Assembly (NCBI RefSeq): GCF_019263585.2
Contig: NZ_JADQDF010000001.1
Location: 3,720,001 to 3,784,000, forward strand
Direction of reading: 5' to 3'
Source of the DNA: Pseudonocardia oceani
Lineage (GTDB): Bacteria; Actinomycetota; Actinomycetes; Mycobacteriales; Pseudonocardiaceae
DNA: 64,000 bases
Shown here: positions 17,096 through 27,190 of the stretch, one piece after another
Layout: each line of letters opens with the position of its first letter
How positions within the stretch are numbered: the first letter of the stretch is position 1
The notes under the pieces: generated by a model
What the model was told of the DNA's origin: nothing
The model's input: only the letters and a program-made list of their open reading frames with translations
Databases searched by the model: none
Position numbers and translations under genes: made by a program

Positions 17096-17719
17096 ATGAT
17101 GGCCGGACGGATGCATCGCGGGTGGCACGGCGGGGCGGGGCGCGGCGGGCGCGGGCCGGGGCGCGGGGGCTGGCAGCAGGCCGACCTGCCCGACGCCGCC
17201 GACGCGGGCGCGTGGCTGCAGGGCAGGCTGCCCGACGGCTGGTTCACCGGGGCGCCGGAGGTGACCGTCGACCGCGAGGAGATCGTGGTCGTCGGCGAGC
17301 TCTCGCCGGTGGACGGCGCGTTCGAGGACACCGGGTCGGGCCGGGCCGACCGCGCCGCCGCGGTGGCCGGCCGGATCTCGCGGTTCCGCGAGCAGACCCG
17401 CGAGGAGCGCATCGAGATCGCGCGCCAGGCCGAGCACCGCTACGGGCGCAAGGTGGCCTGGGGCGCGCGGATCGGCGACGACGTCGAGCTGTTCACCGTG
17501 GCCTCGGTCCCGGTGATGACGCGGCTGCGCCAGCCCGAGCGGGTCGTGCTCGACACGCTCGTCGACGCCGGGGTGGCCCGGTCGCGCTCCGACGCGCTGG
17601 CCTGGGCGGTCCGCCTGGTCGGCCAGCACGCCGACGAGTGGCTGGGGGAGCTCCGCGACGCGATGGCGCGGGTCGACGACCTGCGGGCCAAGGGCCCCAC
17701 GGGCGACGCCGACGAGTGA
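17096..17719 (+). CDS. uncharacterised protein with possible ribbon-helix-helix-like C-terminus
   Basis: 207 aa from ATG at 17096 (a second ATG follows at once), with GGAGGAG just upstream. The first 25 residues are Gly/Arg/His-rich. The middle resembles a conserved actinobacterial domain (GWFTGAPEVTVDREEIVVVGEL). The C-terminal stretch PERVVLDTLVDAGVARSRSD followed by ALAWAVRLV has the pattern of a ribbon-helix-helix DNA-binding motif. With a palindrome in its leader, autoregulation is plausible. No function is known to me. Confidence 0.7.
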   Translation: MMAGRMHRGWHGGAGRGGRGPGRGGWQQADLPDAADAGAWLQGRLPDGWFTGAPEVTVDREEIVVVGELSPVDGAFEDTGSGRADRAAAVAGRISRFREQTREERIEIARQAEHRYGRKVAWGARIGDDVELFTVASVPVMTRLRQPERVVLDTLVDAGVARSRSDALAWAVRLVGQHADEWLGELRDAMARVDDLRAKGPTGDADE

Positions 17720-17726
17720 GGGTCGG

Positions 17727-18407
17727 CTAGAACAGGATCAACCAGATCGCCACGTGGTGGCAGATCGCGGCGAGCACGGTGGCGGCGTGGAAGAACTCGT
17801 GGAACCCGAACGTCCGGGGCCAGGGGTTCGGCCACCGCGTCGCGTAGAACACCGCGCCGACCGTGTAGAGCAGGCCGCCGGTGAGGATCAGCACCAGCGC
17901 CGCGACGCCGCCGCCGCGCAGCAGGTCGGGGATCACGAACACCGCGACGTAACCCAGCGCCAGGTAGATCGGGACCCCGACCCACGACGGGGCGTGCGGC
18001 CAGCGCAGCTTCAGCGCGACCCCGGCGAGGGCGCCGACCCAGACGATCGCCAGCACCAGCCGGGCCCGGTCGGGCGCCATCGTCAGCGCGATGACCGGCG
18101 TGTACGTGCCGGCGATGAACAGGAAGATCATGGAGTGGTCGAGCCGCTTCATGATCACGCGGCTGCGGGCGGTGTGCCAGGTGCGCCGGTGGTAGAGCGC
18201 GCTGGTGCCGAACAGCCCCAGCGTGGTGACGCTGTAGACCGACGTGGCCAGCGCGGCCCCGCCGCCGACCAGCGAGGCCGACACGGCGATGAGCGTGGCG
18301 CACGCGGCGATCGAGACGGCGAACGACCAGAGGTGCAGCCACCCCCGCATCCGCGGCTTGACCAGCGGCGGGGTGGCAGGGGGCGGGGATGCGGTCCCGG
18401 CAGACAC
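17727..18407 (-). CDS. haemolysin III / YqfA family membrane protein (PAQR fold)
   Basis: 226 aa from GTG at 18407, with seven predicted membrane spans. Family motifs are SALYHRRTW, LDHSMIFLFIAGTYTPV and the C-terminal GFHEFFHAATVLAAICHH, whose histidines are the zinc site of PAQR-fold proteins. The family name comes from a Bacillus haemolysin, but most members are membrane homeostasis proteins. It sits convergent to the 17096 gene and divergent from the cis-prenyltransferase gene, like Rv1085c/Rv1086. Confidence 0.9.
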   Translation of the reverse strand: MSAGTASPPPATPPLVKPRMRGWLHLWSFAVSIAACATLIAVSASLVGGGAALATSVYSVTTLGLFGTSALYHRRTWHTARSRVIMKRLDHSMIFLFIAGTYTPVIALTMAPDRARLVLAIVWVGALAGVALKLRWPHAPSWVGVPIYLALGYVAVFVIPDLLRGGGVAALVLILTGGLLYTVGAVFYATRWPNPWPRTFGFHEFFHAATVLAAICHHVAIWLILF

Positions 18408-18413
18408 GGTCCG

Positions 18414-18419
18414 AGGTTA
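18414..18419 (-). promoter_or_regulatory. -10 box of a leaderless promoter (haemolysin III gene)
   Basis: On the reverse strand TAACCT ends 6 nt before the GTG at 18407; no ribosome binding site is present. Confidence 0.45.
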
Positions 18420-18497
18420 CGCCACCGCCGCCCCGCCTCGGGTGACCCGCGCGTGAACCACGGCCGTCGTGGGGACCGTCACCGCTGCGCGGCGGCG

Positions 18498-18503
18498 TAG
18501 GCT
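18498..18503 (+). promoter_or_regulatory. -10 box of a leaderless promoter (cis-prenyltransferase gene)
   Basis: TAGGCT ends 8 nt before the GTG at 18512, again without a Shine-Dalgarno sequence. Confidence 0.4.
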
Positions 18504-18511
18504 CACCCGCC

Positions 18512-19282
18512 GTGGGCGTGCGCGAGGTGCTGTACTCGGTCTACGAGCGCCGGATCAGCCGCCGGCTGCGTCAGGTCGGCGAGCGGCCCCGGCACGTGGC
18601 GCTGATGCTCGACGGCAACCGCCGGTGGGCCCGCGACGCCGGGCTCGTCGACGTCAACGACGGGCACCGCGTCGGCGCGGCGAAGATCGCGGACCTGCTC
18701 GGCTGGTGCGAGGAGGCGCGGGTCGAGGTCGTCACCCTGTTCCTGCTCTCCACCGACAACCTGTCCCGGCCGCCCGCGGAGCTCGAGCCGCTGCTGGAGA
18801 TCATCGCCGACGTCGTCGACGAGCTGAGTGGGCCGGCCGCGCCCTGGCGGTTGCGGGTCGTCGGGGCACTGGACCTGCTGCCCGCCGAGATCTCCTCGCG
18901 CCTGGCGAACGCCGCGGCCCGCACCACCGACCGCACGGGGCTCCAGCTCAACGTGGCCGTCGGCTACGGCGGCCGGCAGGAGATCGCCGACGCGGTGCGC
19001 AAGCTGCTGCTGCAGCACGCGGAGTCCGGCACGTCCATCGAGGAGCTGGCCGAGGTCCTCGACGTCGACCACATCGCCGCCCACCTCTACACCTCCGGCC
19101 AGCCCGACCCCGACCTCGTCATCCGGACGTCGGGGGAGCAGCGGCTGTCGGGGTTCCTGCTGTGGCAGTCGGCCAACTCGGAGTTCTGGTTCTGCGAGGC
19201 CTACTGGCCGGAGTTCCGCAAGGTCGACTTCCTGCGGGCGCTGCGCGACTACGCCGCCCGCCACCGCCGCTTCGGCTCCTGA
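18512..19282 (+). CDS. uppS: isoprenyl transferase (cis-prenyl diphosphate synthase)
   Basis: 256 aa from GTG at 18512. The catalytic P-loop Asp motif is MLDGNRRWARDAG; other family motifs are FLLSTDNLSRPPAEL, LNVAVGYGGRQEI and DLVIRTSGEQRLSGFLLWQ. It condenses isopentenyl diphosphate onto allylic diphosphates in cis. By position it matches Rv1086, the short-chain Z,E-farnesyl diphosphate synthase, rather than the long-chain enzyme, so product length is uncertain. Confidence 0.9.
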   Translation: MGVREVLYSVYERRISRRLRQVGERPRHVALMLDGNRRWARDAGLVDVNDGHRVGAAKIADLLGWCEEARVEVVTLFLLSTDNLSRPPAELEPLLEIIADVVDELSGPAAPWRLRVVGALDLLPAEISSRLANAAARTTDRTGLQLNVAVGYGGRQEIADAVRKLLLQHAESGTSIEELAEVLDVDHIAAHLYTSGQPDPDLVIRTSGEQRLSGFLLWQSANSEFWFCEAYWPEFRKVDFLRALRDYAARHRRFGS

Positions 19283-19321
19283 TCCGGGGCGCCGGACCTG
19301 ACCGACCCCGGCAACGCCGAC

Positions 19322-19351
19322 GGCGCCGGACCCCCGAGGGGATCCGGCGCC
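19322..19351 (-). terminator. hairpin terminator after secreted-protein copy A
   Basis: Arms of 14 nt (19322-19335 and 19338-19351, from GGCGCCGGA to TCCGGCGCC, one C-A mismatch) lie 22 nt past the stop of copy A. The same hairpin follows copy B at 20069-20099. It may also end the rightward cis-prenyltransferase transcript. Confidence 0.65.
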
Positions 19352-19372
19352 GCCGGTCGAGCTACGACGTGA

Positions 19373-19771
19373 TCAGTCGTCGATGCCCTGGACGATCGAG
19401 CCGCCCGAGGAGTTCTCCTGCGCGCACTCGCGGACGTCGCCCGCGCCACCCTCGTCCTCCGCCTCGGCCGCGCCGGCCAGGCCGAGCGCGCCGGTGAGGT
19501 CGGCCTGCACGTCGCTGACCTGGACGCCCAGGACGTTGACGGGGATGTCGTTGTTGCACGCCTGGACGGGCACGTTGACCTCGTTGCCGGTCACGTTGAC
19601 CAGGCCGAGGGTCTCGCTGTCGTCCTCGACCGAGTTGACGGCGGTGTCGCCGTCGTGCCCGTGCCCGTGGCCGTGGCCGTGGTCGCCCTTGTCGCCGGCG
19701 AAGGCGAGCGGGCTGAGGGCGAGCAGCGCGGCAGCGGAGGCAGCCACGATGATTCCGGCCTTCTTCAGCAC
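19373..19771 (-). CDS. small secreted surface protein, copy A (tentatively chaplin/rodlin-like)
   Basis: 132 aa from GTG at 19771, with GGAG 6 nt upstream. The signal peptide MLKKAGIIVAASAAALLALS ends at AFA. The mature part starts with GDKGDHGHGHGHGHDGD, a possible metal-binding His/Asp stretch. Then comes a valine/asparagine-rich core (NVTGNEVNVPVQACNNDIPV) and a tail with a second cysteine (RECAQENSSGG). The NVPV core, paired cysteines and MLKK start recall chaplin and rodlin amyloid surface proteins, but the match is by eye and tentative. A near-identical copy lies upstream on the same strand. Confidence 0.75.
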   Translation of the reverse strand: MLKKAGIIVAASAAALLALSPLAFAGDKGDHGHGHGHGHDGDTAVNSVEDDSETLGLVNVTGNEVNVPVQACNNDIPVNVLGVQVSDVQADLTGALGLAGAAEAEDEGGAGDVRECAQENSSGGSIVQGIDD

Positions 19772-20120
19772 AGTGTTCTCCTGTTTGTGATCCCAGACCC
19801 GACCGAAGTCGAATCCATTCAGAGTCGACGACTGGTTGGGGAGCCGCGCCGACTGAGGAAAAGGTAGCGCGAATTCGCAAGTGGACCAAACCGCGTAACA
19901 CCATCGGGTGGCGACGGTGCGTCTGTAAATAGTTACGCCCCGAAAGGGGGACTTCGAAGAATTCATCTCAGCACCGCATCGGGTGGTCCGCTCGACGCTG
20001 CGTGACGCCGGGGCCGGCCGCGCCGCGACGCGCCCGCACGACGGGGTGGAACACGCCGGAAAGCCGACGGCGCCGGACCCCCCGAGGGGATCCGGCGCCG
20101 CCGGTCGAGCTACGACATGA
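19772..20120. other. spacer and promoter region between the two secreted-protein copies
   Basis: 349 bp. It holds the copy A leader (GATCACAAACAGGAG on the reverse strand), an upstream block conserved with copy B (CCTTTTCCTCAGTCGGCG), about 150 bp unique to the gap, and the copy B terminator. No gene was seen. Confidence 0.5.
20069..20099 (-). terminator. hairpin terminator after secreted-protein copy B
   Basis: The same GGCGCCGGA / TCCGGCGCC stem-loop as after copy A, with one extra C in the loop side, 22 nt beyond the stop codon. Confidence 0.65.
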
Positions 20121-20507
20121 TCAGTCGTCGATGCCCTGGACGATCGAGCCGCCCGAGGAGTTCTCCTGCTCGCAGGCGCGCACGTCGCCGGCGCCACCCT
20201 CGTCCTCGGCCTCGGCCTCGCCCAGCACGCCGAGCGCGCCGGTCAGGTCGGCCTGCACGTCGCTGACCTGGACGCCCAGGACGTTGACGGGGATGTCGTT
20301 GTTGCACGCCTGGACGGGCACGTTGGCCTCGTTGTCGGCCACGTTGACGAGGCCCGTGGTCTCGCTGTCGTCCTCGACCGAGTTGACGGCGCGGTCGCCG
20401 TCGTGGCCGTGGCCGTGGTCGCCCTCATCGCCGGCGAAGGCGAGCGGGCTGAGGGCGAGCAGCGCGGCAGCAGAGGCAGCCACGATGATTCCGGCCTTCT
20501 TCAGCAC
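20121..20507 (-). CDS. small secreted surface protein, copy B (tentatively chaplin/rodlin-like)
   Basis: 128 aa from GTG at 20507, with GGAG upstream. The signal peptide is identical to copy A. The His stretch is shorter (GDHGHGHDGD), the core is NVADNEANVPVQACNNDIPV, and the cysteine in the tail is displaced (RACEQENSSGG). The C-terminal 12 residues are identical. Changes are concentrated in the mature region, suggesting a recent duplication under some diversification. Both genes have their own leader and terminator, so they are separately transcribed. Confidence 0.75.
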   Translation of the reverse strand: MLKKAGIIVAASAAALLALSPLAFAGDEGDHGHGHDGDRAVNSVEDDSETTGLVNVADNEANVPVQACNNDIPVNVLGVQVSDVQADLTGALGVLGEAEAEDEGGAGDVRACEQENSSGGSIVQGIDD

Positions 20508-20850
20508 AGTTTTCTCCTGTTTGTGATCCGGGTCCGACCGAAGTCGGATCCATTCAGAGTCAGCGTCCGACCGGGGAGCCCGCGCCGACTGAGGAAAAGG
20601 TAGCGCCTGCCCCGGATTCCCCACAAACCGCGTACCACCATCGGGTACGACCATTACTGGGGGAATGGATACGCCCCCGGCGTGTGACATCGCGAGCCGT
20701 TCGCGACGCCCGGATCGGGTGATCAACTCCACGGTGCGTAGTCCTGCGCCACCCGATGGCGGACGTAACCTTTCGCATTCCCACGCTGGGTGGCCCGCGG
20801 CCCGGATCGCCGCCGCGCGGGCGCCACGAACGGGCCGGTACGGTGCCGCG
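20508..20850. other. divergent promoter region between copy B and the DUF885-like gene
   Basis: 343 bp. The left part is the copy B leader and promoter block; the right part carries the leaderless -10 of the next gene. No gene was seen. Confidence 0.4.
20839..20844 (+). promoter_or_regulatory. -10 box of a leaderless promoter
   Basis: TACGGT ends 6 nt before the ATG at 20851; there is no ribosome binding site. Confidence 0.45.
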
Positions 20851-22050
20851 ATGCCGGTCGACGAGGCGGTGCGTGACTACCTGTCACTGGCGCTGGCGAT
20901 CGGTCGCCGTCGGTCGGGAACGGTCGGTGTGCGAACGGGTGACGCACCGGCCCCCGCGGGCCCGCCGCCGTCCCCGGGAGCGCTCGTGCGGGCCGCGGGC
21001 CGGCTCGGGCAGCGGCTGCCGGATCTCGGCCTGGAGCCCCGCAGGGAGCGGTTCCTGGCCGCGCAGCTCGTCGCTCTGGAGTCCGCGGCCCGCCGCCTCG
21101 CCGGGCAGGGCGTCCCGTACGACGCGGTGCTGGCCGCGGCCGCCGACGGTCCGGTCGCGCCGGGCCGCGAGGACGACCACCGCGCCGCCCACCGCGAGCT
21201 CGACGCCCTGCTACCCGGCTCCGGCGGCCTCGCCGCCCGGCTCGCCGAGCACCGCCGCCGCGACGATGTGCCGCCCGACCGGCTGGCTGCGGGGCTCGCG
21301 GCCATGGCGGAGGCGCTGCGGGCCCGCGCCCGGGACGCCGGTCTCGTCGACGGGCCCGAGGAGGTCGTGTTCGAGGTCGTCGCCGACGCGCCCTGGAGCG
21401 CGCTGCACCGCCGCGAGGGCCCCGGCCGCTCGCGCGTGCTCGTCCACGCCGGCGCCCGGCCGCGCCGCGCCGGGCTCGCGCGGCTCGTGGCGCACGAGGC
21501 GTACCCGGGCCACCACGTCGAGCAGTGGCGGCGCGAGGCGGTGCTGCTCGGGGAGCGCGGCTGGGCCGAGCACGGCGTCGTGCTGCTCGGCACCCCGCAG
21601 GCGCTGCTGTCCGAGGGGGCGGCCGACAACGGCCTGCACGCCCTCGTCGGCCCGGGCTGGGGACCGTGGGCCTCCGACGTCCTCGACGGCGTCGGCCTCG
21701 GGTTCGACGGCGAGCGGGACGAGCGCGTCGCGGCCGCCGTCGCGCGCCTGGCCCGGGTCCGCCTCGACGCGGCGCGGCTGCGCCGGGCCGGTGCCCGCGC
21801 CGACGACGTCGAGGCGTTCCTGCGGCGCTGGCTGCTCGTCGACGACCGGGGCGCGCGCCGCGTGCTGCGGTTCCTGTCCGACCCGCGCTGGCGCGACCAC
21901 GTCGTCACCTACGTCGAGGGCGTCCCGCTTGCCCGGCGGTGGCTCGACCACCCCGGCGCGACCCCCGCGCAGCGCCTCCGCGAGCTCTACGACGGGGCCT
22001 GGACGCCGTCCGGGCTGCGGGAGGAGCTGAGCCGGATGGGGCGTGAGTGA
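20851..22050 (+). CDS. DUF885-like zinc metalloprotease, short form
   Basis: 399 aa from ATG at 20851. The motif HEAYPGHH (residues 215-222) with a later acidic site (LLSEGAADNGLHAL) matches the HExxPGHH zinc site of DUF885 peptidases. Typical DUF885 proteins are about 550-600 aa with a longer N-terminal half, so this is a compact member. There is no signal peptide, so it is probably cytoplasmic. Its substrate is unknown. It stands alone between divergent secreted-protein genes and phoH2. Confidence 0.75.
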   Translation: MPVDEAVRDYLSLALAIGRRRSGTVGVRTGDAPAPAGPPPSPGALVRAAGRLGQRLPDLGLEPRRERFLAAQLVALESAARRLAGQGVPYDAVLAAAADGPVAPGREDDHRAAHRELDALLPGSGGLAARLAEHRRRDDVPPDRLAAGLAAMAEALRARARDAGLVDGPEEVVFEVVADAPWSALHRREGPGRSRVLVHAGARPRRAGLARLVAHEAYPGHHVEQWRREAVLLGERGWAEHGVVLLGTPQALLSEGAADNGLHALVGPGWGPWASDVLDGVGLGFDGERDERVAAAVARLARVRLDAARLRRAGARADDVEAFLRRWLLVDDRGARRVLRFLSDPRWRDHVVTYVEGVPLARRWLDHPGATPAQRLRELYDGAWTPSGLREELSRMGRE

Positions 22051-22135
22051 CGACAGGCGGTAGGTGTCAAGCGACCAGTGGTAGGCCGTCCTGTTAATTC
22101 TGGGTGTGTGTTCCGGTCCGCTCACCGCCTCGCTG

Positions 22136-22166
22136 TTGACCGCACGGGGGTGACCGCCGGTAGCGT
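22136..22166 (+). promoter_or_regulatory. candidate phoH2 promoter with a long leader
   Basis: TTGACC (22136-22141) and TAGCGT (22161-22166) are separated by 19 bp. If used, the phoH2 mRNA has a leader of about 175 nt. The 298-bp gap (22051-22348) also holds a 92-codon rightward frame (22078-22356) that overlaps the phoH2 start by 8 bp. Confidence 0.35.
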
Positions 22167-22348
22167 CCGTGGTGGCGGTACGCACCCGATGCGCACCGCC
22201 CGGGGAGGCCCTGGTCCGTGGTGGTTGCACCGGAGGGGGTCGGCACCCGGCCCTCGTGGGCGTGCGCGGCGCTGTCGCGGACGACCAGACCAGGGCCGGC
22301 CGGCCCACCGATATGTGGGCGCGGTGCCGCGCCTGCGAGGGAGCATCC

Positions 22349-23686
22349 GTGACTGATCGTGCTGACGCCCTTGTTTCGGGATCCACTCGCTGCTACGTGC
22401 TCGACACCTCCGTGCTGCTGTCCGACCCGTGGTCGTTGACCCGGTTCGACGAGCACGAGGTGGTCCTGCCACTGGTGGTCATCTCCGAGCTGGAGGGCAA
22501 GCGGCACCACCCCGAGCTGGGGTGGTTCGCCCGCACGGCGCTGCGCACGCTCGACGAGCTGCGCATCGAACACGGCCGCCTCGACGCACCGGTCCCCATC
22601 GGTGACGCGGGCGGGACGCTGCACGTCGAGCTCAACCACACCGACCCGGAGGTGCTCCCCGCGGGCTTCCGCAACGACTCGAACGACTCGCGCATCCTCG
22701 CCTGCGCGCTCAACCTCGCGGCCGAGCGCCGTGCCGACGGTCGCGGTGACGTCGTGCTCGTCACCAAGGACGTGCCGCTGCGGGTCAAGGCCGGTGCCGT
22801 CGGGCTGCAGGCCGACGAGTACCACGCGCTCGACGTGACACCGTCGGGCTGGACCGGGATGGCCGACGTCGAGGTCACCCCGGACGACGTCGACGCGCTG
22901 TTCAAGGACGGCTCGATCGACCACGACGCCGCCCGCGACCTGCCGGCCAACACCGGCCTGCGGCTCCTCGGCGGCGGATCGGCGGCGCTCGGGCGGGTCA
23001 CGGCCGACAAGCGCGTGCGCCTGATCCGCGGCGACCGCGAGGCGTTCGGCCTGCACGGCCGCTCCGCCGAGCAGCGCGTCGCGCTCGACCTGTTGCTCGA
23101 CCCCGACGTCGGCATCGTCTCCCTCGGCGGCCGCGCCGGGACCGGCAAGTCGGCGCTGGCGCTGTGCGCCGGCCTGGAGGCGGTGCTGGAGCGCCAGCAG
23201 CACCGCAAGGTCGTGGTGTTCCGGCCCCTGTACGCCGTCGGCGGTCAGGAGCTCGGGTACCTGCCCGGCAGCGAGAACGAGAAGATGGCGCCCTGGGCGC
23301 AGGCCGTCTTCGACACGCTCGGGGCGCTGGTCAGCGACTCGGTGATGCAGGAGGTGATCGCCCGCGGCATGCTGGAGGTGCTCCCGCTCACCCACATCCG
23401 CGGCCGGTCGCTGCACGACAGCTTCGTCATCGTCGACGAGGCGCAGTCGCTGGAGCGCAACGTGCTCCTGACGGTGCTCTCCCGGCTCGGCACGGCCAGC
23501 CGCGTGGTGCTCACCCACGACGTCGCCCAGCGCGACAACCTGCGGGTGGGCCGTCACGACGGCGTGCAGGCCGTCATCGAGAAGCTCAAGGGGCACCCGT
23601 TGTTCGCCCACGTCACCCTGACCCGCAGCGAGCGCTCGCCGATCGCCGCGCTCGTCACGGAGATGCTGGAGGGACCGCAGGCCTGA
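22349..23686 (+). CDS. phoH2: PhoH2: PIN-domain ribonuclease fused to PhoH ATPase
   Basis: 445 aa from GTG at 22349 (GAGGGAG upstream). The N-terminal PIN domain (about 12-150) has [12 protein letters not shown] with catalytic Asp19 and [12 protein letters not shown]. The C-terminal PhoH domain (about 235-445) has Walker A GRAGTGKS at 261-268 and Walker B FVIVDEAQ. Mycobacterial PhoH2 is known to unwind and cut RNA using ATP. It keeps the Rv1095-like position and stands alone as a transcription unit ending at the 23701 hairpin. Confidence 0.92.
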   Translation: MTDRADALVSGSTRCYVLDTSVLLSDPWSLTRFDEHEVVLPLVVISELEGKRHHPELGWFARTALRTLDELRIEHGRLDAPVPIGDAGGTLHVELNHTDPEVLPAGFRNDSNDSRILACALNLAAERRADGRGDVVLVTKDVPLRVKAGAVGLQADEYHALDVTPSGWTGMADVEVTPDDVDALFKDGSIDHDAARDLPANTGLRLLGGGSAALGRVTADKRVRLIRGDREAFGLHGRSAEQRVALDLLLDPDVGIVSLGGRAGTGKSALALCAGLEAVLERQQHRKVVVFRPLYAVGGQELGYLPGSENEKMAPWAQAVFDTLGALVSDSVMQEVIARGMLEVLPLTHIRGRSLHDSFVIVDEAQSLERNVLLTVLSRLGTASRVVLTHDVAQRDNLRVGRHDGVQAVIEKLKGHPLFAHVTLTRSERSPIAALVTEMLEGPQA

Positions 23687-23700
23687 CCGGTCGGGCGCGG

Positions 23701-23725
23701 ACGCCGGGGCCACGGGCCCCGGCGT
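23701..23725. terminator. hairpin terminator between phoH2 and the convergent guaB1 unit
   Basis: Perfect 11-bp stem ACGCCGGGGCC / GGCCCCGGCGT around an ACG loop, 15 nt after the phoH2 stop and 21 nt past the stop of the convergent small ORF. Confidence 0.7.
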
Positions 23726-23745
23726 TCGTGTTCCCGGACGGGCGC

Positions 23746-23949
23746 TCAGGCCGCGCGGAACCCCGCCGGACGCTCGGCCGGCCCGTCCGCTCCGGCCACC
23801 GGCAGCGCGATCCGGCTCTCGGTGCCGGCGAGCGCGCCGAGCTGCTCGGCGACCCGCACGCTCTCCGGCACGCACTCCTCGTTGGCGGCGATGCGGCCCT
23901 CGCGCTGCTGCCGGTAGTAGTTGTCCGTCTCGATCACCCGCGCCAACAC
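23746..23949 (-). CDS. small hypothetical protein downstream of guaB1
   Basis: 67 codons from GTG at 23949 (LARVIETDNYYRQQREGRIA start). It has the codon use of a real gene and no membrane segment. The frame is the same as guaB1: only the TAG stop of guaB1 and eight codons separate them, with GGAGGA right after that stop but 17 nt before the GTG. It may be a translated small gene with a non-standard start or a remnant fused to guaB1 in relatives. No family was recognised. Confidence 0.45.
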   Translation of the reverse strand: MLARVIETDNYYRQQREGRIAANEECVPESVRVAEQLGALAGTESRIALPVAGADGPAERPAGFRAA

Positions 23950-23973
23950 CCACTCGCGGGCCCCGGTCCTCCG

Positions 23974-25413
<1,440 letters not shown>

Positions 25414-25420
25414 CTACGCG

Positions 25421-27106
25421 CTAGCTCACCTCGGCCGACAGGCTCAGGGCCTCCGCGTAGACGACCTCGTAGGTCTCGCCGTCGTCGCCCTCGTCGCGAA
25501 TCCCGACGACCGGAACGCCCTCCACCGCGAACTCGATGGTGTAGCCGCCTTCGTACGAGCGGCAGCCCAGGACGCCCCGGTCGAACCGCTGGACGTGGTA
25601 GGCGTCGGTCGGGGGACGGCTCTCGCACGGCGTGCCCGGCTCGATCGAGCTGCCGTTGTTGTCGCGCACCACCGTGGCCGCCTCCCCGGCCGAGGAGTAG
25701 AGGTCGAAGCCCCAGTCGCTGCAGTTCGCCGTGGCCCGGACCGGGGCGCCGTCGCCCACGACGACATCCTCGGTGCAGGTGGCCAGCAGGGCTTCGCTGG
25801 CGTGCGAGGTGAGCTCGGTGACCGGGTCGTCGACCTGGGGCTCCTCGACGGCCGTGGTGGTGGTCTCTCCGGCGTCGGCCGCGGGGGTCTCGTCGGCGGG
25901 CGGCCGGTTCAGCGCCCACACGATGCCGGCGGCGACGAGCACGACGACCAGCGCGACGGCGACGATCGGCCACCACGGCCGGGAAGGGCGGGCGGGCGTG
26001 CCCGGGGGGCCTGCGGGCACGCCGGGACCGCGGGGCGGCTGCGGCATCCGGGCCGTCGCACCCGCGGCGGGGGCCGCGTCGAACCGCGTGGGCGCCCCGG
26101 GGCCGGACGTCGGCCAGGCCGCCGTCGGCGGTTCGGGCGCCGGGTGCGCGGCCGCGGCGCGGGGTGCGGCGGTGGGGGCCGCGGGGGTCGCCCGGGCGGC
26201 GGAGGTGGGCGGTGCGGCGGTGGGCGGGACGTGGCGCGACGTCGGGCCGGTGCCCGGCAGCGTCGCCAGCGCCGCCCGCGCCCGGCTCGCGAGCTCGCCC
26301 GCGGTGGCGATGCGGTCGTCGGGGTCCTTGGCGAGCGCGGCCGCGATGACCTCGTCGAACGCCGTGGGCACGCCGGGGCGCAGCAGCGAGGGCCGCGGCG
26401 GCGGCGTGTGCACGTGCGCCCACATCTGCGCGGGGCCGGTGCCGTCGAAGGGGCGGGTGCCGGTGAGCATCTCGTGCAGGACGCAGCCCAGCGCGTAGAC
26501 GTCGGCGCGGCGGTCGCCGGTGCCCCGCACGAACCGCTCCGGCGCCATGTACTCGACGGTGCCGATCGCCGCGCCGGTGGCGGTGAGCCGCCCGCCCGCG
26601 GCGTCCTCCACGCCGGCGACGATGCCGAAGTCGACGAGGTAGGCGTAGTCGTCGACGTCCGCGGCCGGGTCACGGGTGGCGCCGCTGAGCAGGATGTTCG
26701 ACGGCTTGACGTCGCGGTGCACGAGCCCGTCGGCGTGCGCGGCGTCGAGCGCGCGCGCCACCTGCCCGGCGATCCGCACCGCGCGCTCGGGCGCCAGCGG
26801 GCCGATCCAGTCGAGCACGGTGCGCAGGTCGGCGCCGTCGACGAGCCGCATGTCGATGAACAGCCGGCCCTCGATCTCACCGAAGTCGTGGATCGGGATG
26901 ACGTGCCCGTCGCGCAGCCGGGCGACGAGCTGCGCCTCGCGCCGGAACCGCTCCTCGAAGGAGGCGTCGCCCGCCAGCGAGGCCGGGAGGCGCTTGATCG
27001 CGACGGTGCGGTTGCGGATCGTGTCGTGGGCCCGGAAGACCTCGCCCATGCCGCCGCGCCCGATGAGCGCCTCCAGGCGATAGGGCCCGAACATCTCGCT
27101 GGTCAT
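25421..27106 (-). CDS. membrane Ser/Thr protein kinase (PknD-like) with extracellular sensor domain
   Basis: 561 aa from ATG at 27106 with GGAG 5 nt upstream. The kinase domain covers about 8-270: GRGGMGEVF loop, Lys39, HRDVKPSN at 130-137, DFG at 159-161 and YMAPERF. A Pro/Ala-rich juxtamembrane linker (about 285-370) leads to one membrane span ([19 protein letters not shown]). The external domain of about 160 residues has three cysteines ([26 protein letters not shown]). It should phosphorylate cytoplasmic targets in response to an envelope signal. The external domain resembles the lipoprotein at 47821. It is 20 bp upstream of guaB1 and probably co-transcribed. Confidence 0.92.
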   Translation of the reverse strand: MTSEMFGPYRLEALIGRGGMGEVFRAHDTIRNRTVAIKRLPASLAGDASFEERFRREAQLVARLRDGHVIPIHDFGEIEGRLFIDMRLVDGADLRTVLDWIGPLAPERAVRIAGQVARALDAAHADGLVHRDVKPSNILLSGATRDPAADVDDYAYLVDFGIVAGVEDAAGGRLTATGAAIGTVEYMAPERFVRGTGDRRADVYALGCVLHEMLTGTRPFDGTGPAQMWAHVHTPPPRPSLLRPGVPTAFDEVIAAALAKDPDDRIATAGELASRARAALATLPGTGPTSRHVPPTAAPPTSAARATPAAPTAAPRAAAAHPAPEPPTAAWPTSGPGAPTRFDAAPAAGATARMPQPPRGPGVPAGPPGTPARPSRPWWPIVAVALVVVLVAAGIVWALNRPPADETPAADAGETTTTAVEEPQVDDPVTELTSHASEALLATCTEDVVVGDGAPVRATANCSDWGFDLYSSAGEAATVVRDNNGSSIEPGTPCESRPPTDAYHVQRFDRGVLGCRSYEGGYTIEFAVEGVPVVGIRDEGDDGETYEVVYAEALSLSAEVS

Positions 27107-27190
27107 CCACACTCCGCTCGGCCATCCCGGTGGCGGGAAGTCTCCCGACCTGCGAGGCCCCCGGCAAGCACGACCCGGTCACCGTCGGGA

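Larger units (their letters stand above)
19316..19909. repeat. tandem duplication unit A (whole transcription unit)
   Basis: Terminator, coding sequence, 5' leader and upstream sequence of this segment recur at 20063-20646 as a direct repeat. Similarity runs from GCCGACGGCGCCGG on the left to the ACCATCGGGT motif on the right. Differences include a 4-codon deletion in copy B's HGHGHG stretch. Confidence 0.8.
20063..20646. repeat. tandem duplication unit B (whole transcription unit)
   Basis: Direct repeat of 19316-19909, including terminator, gene, leader and promoter-side sequence, separated from unit A by about 150 bp. Confidence 0.8.
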
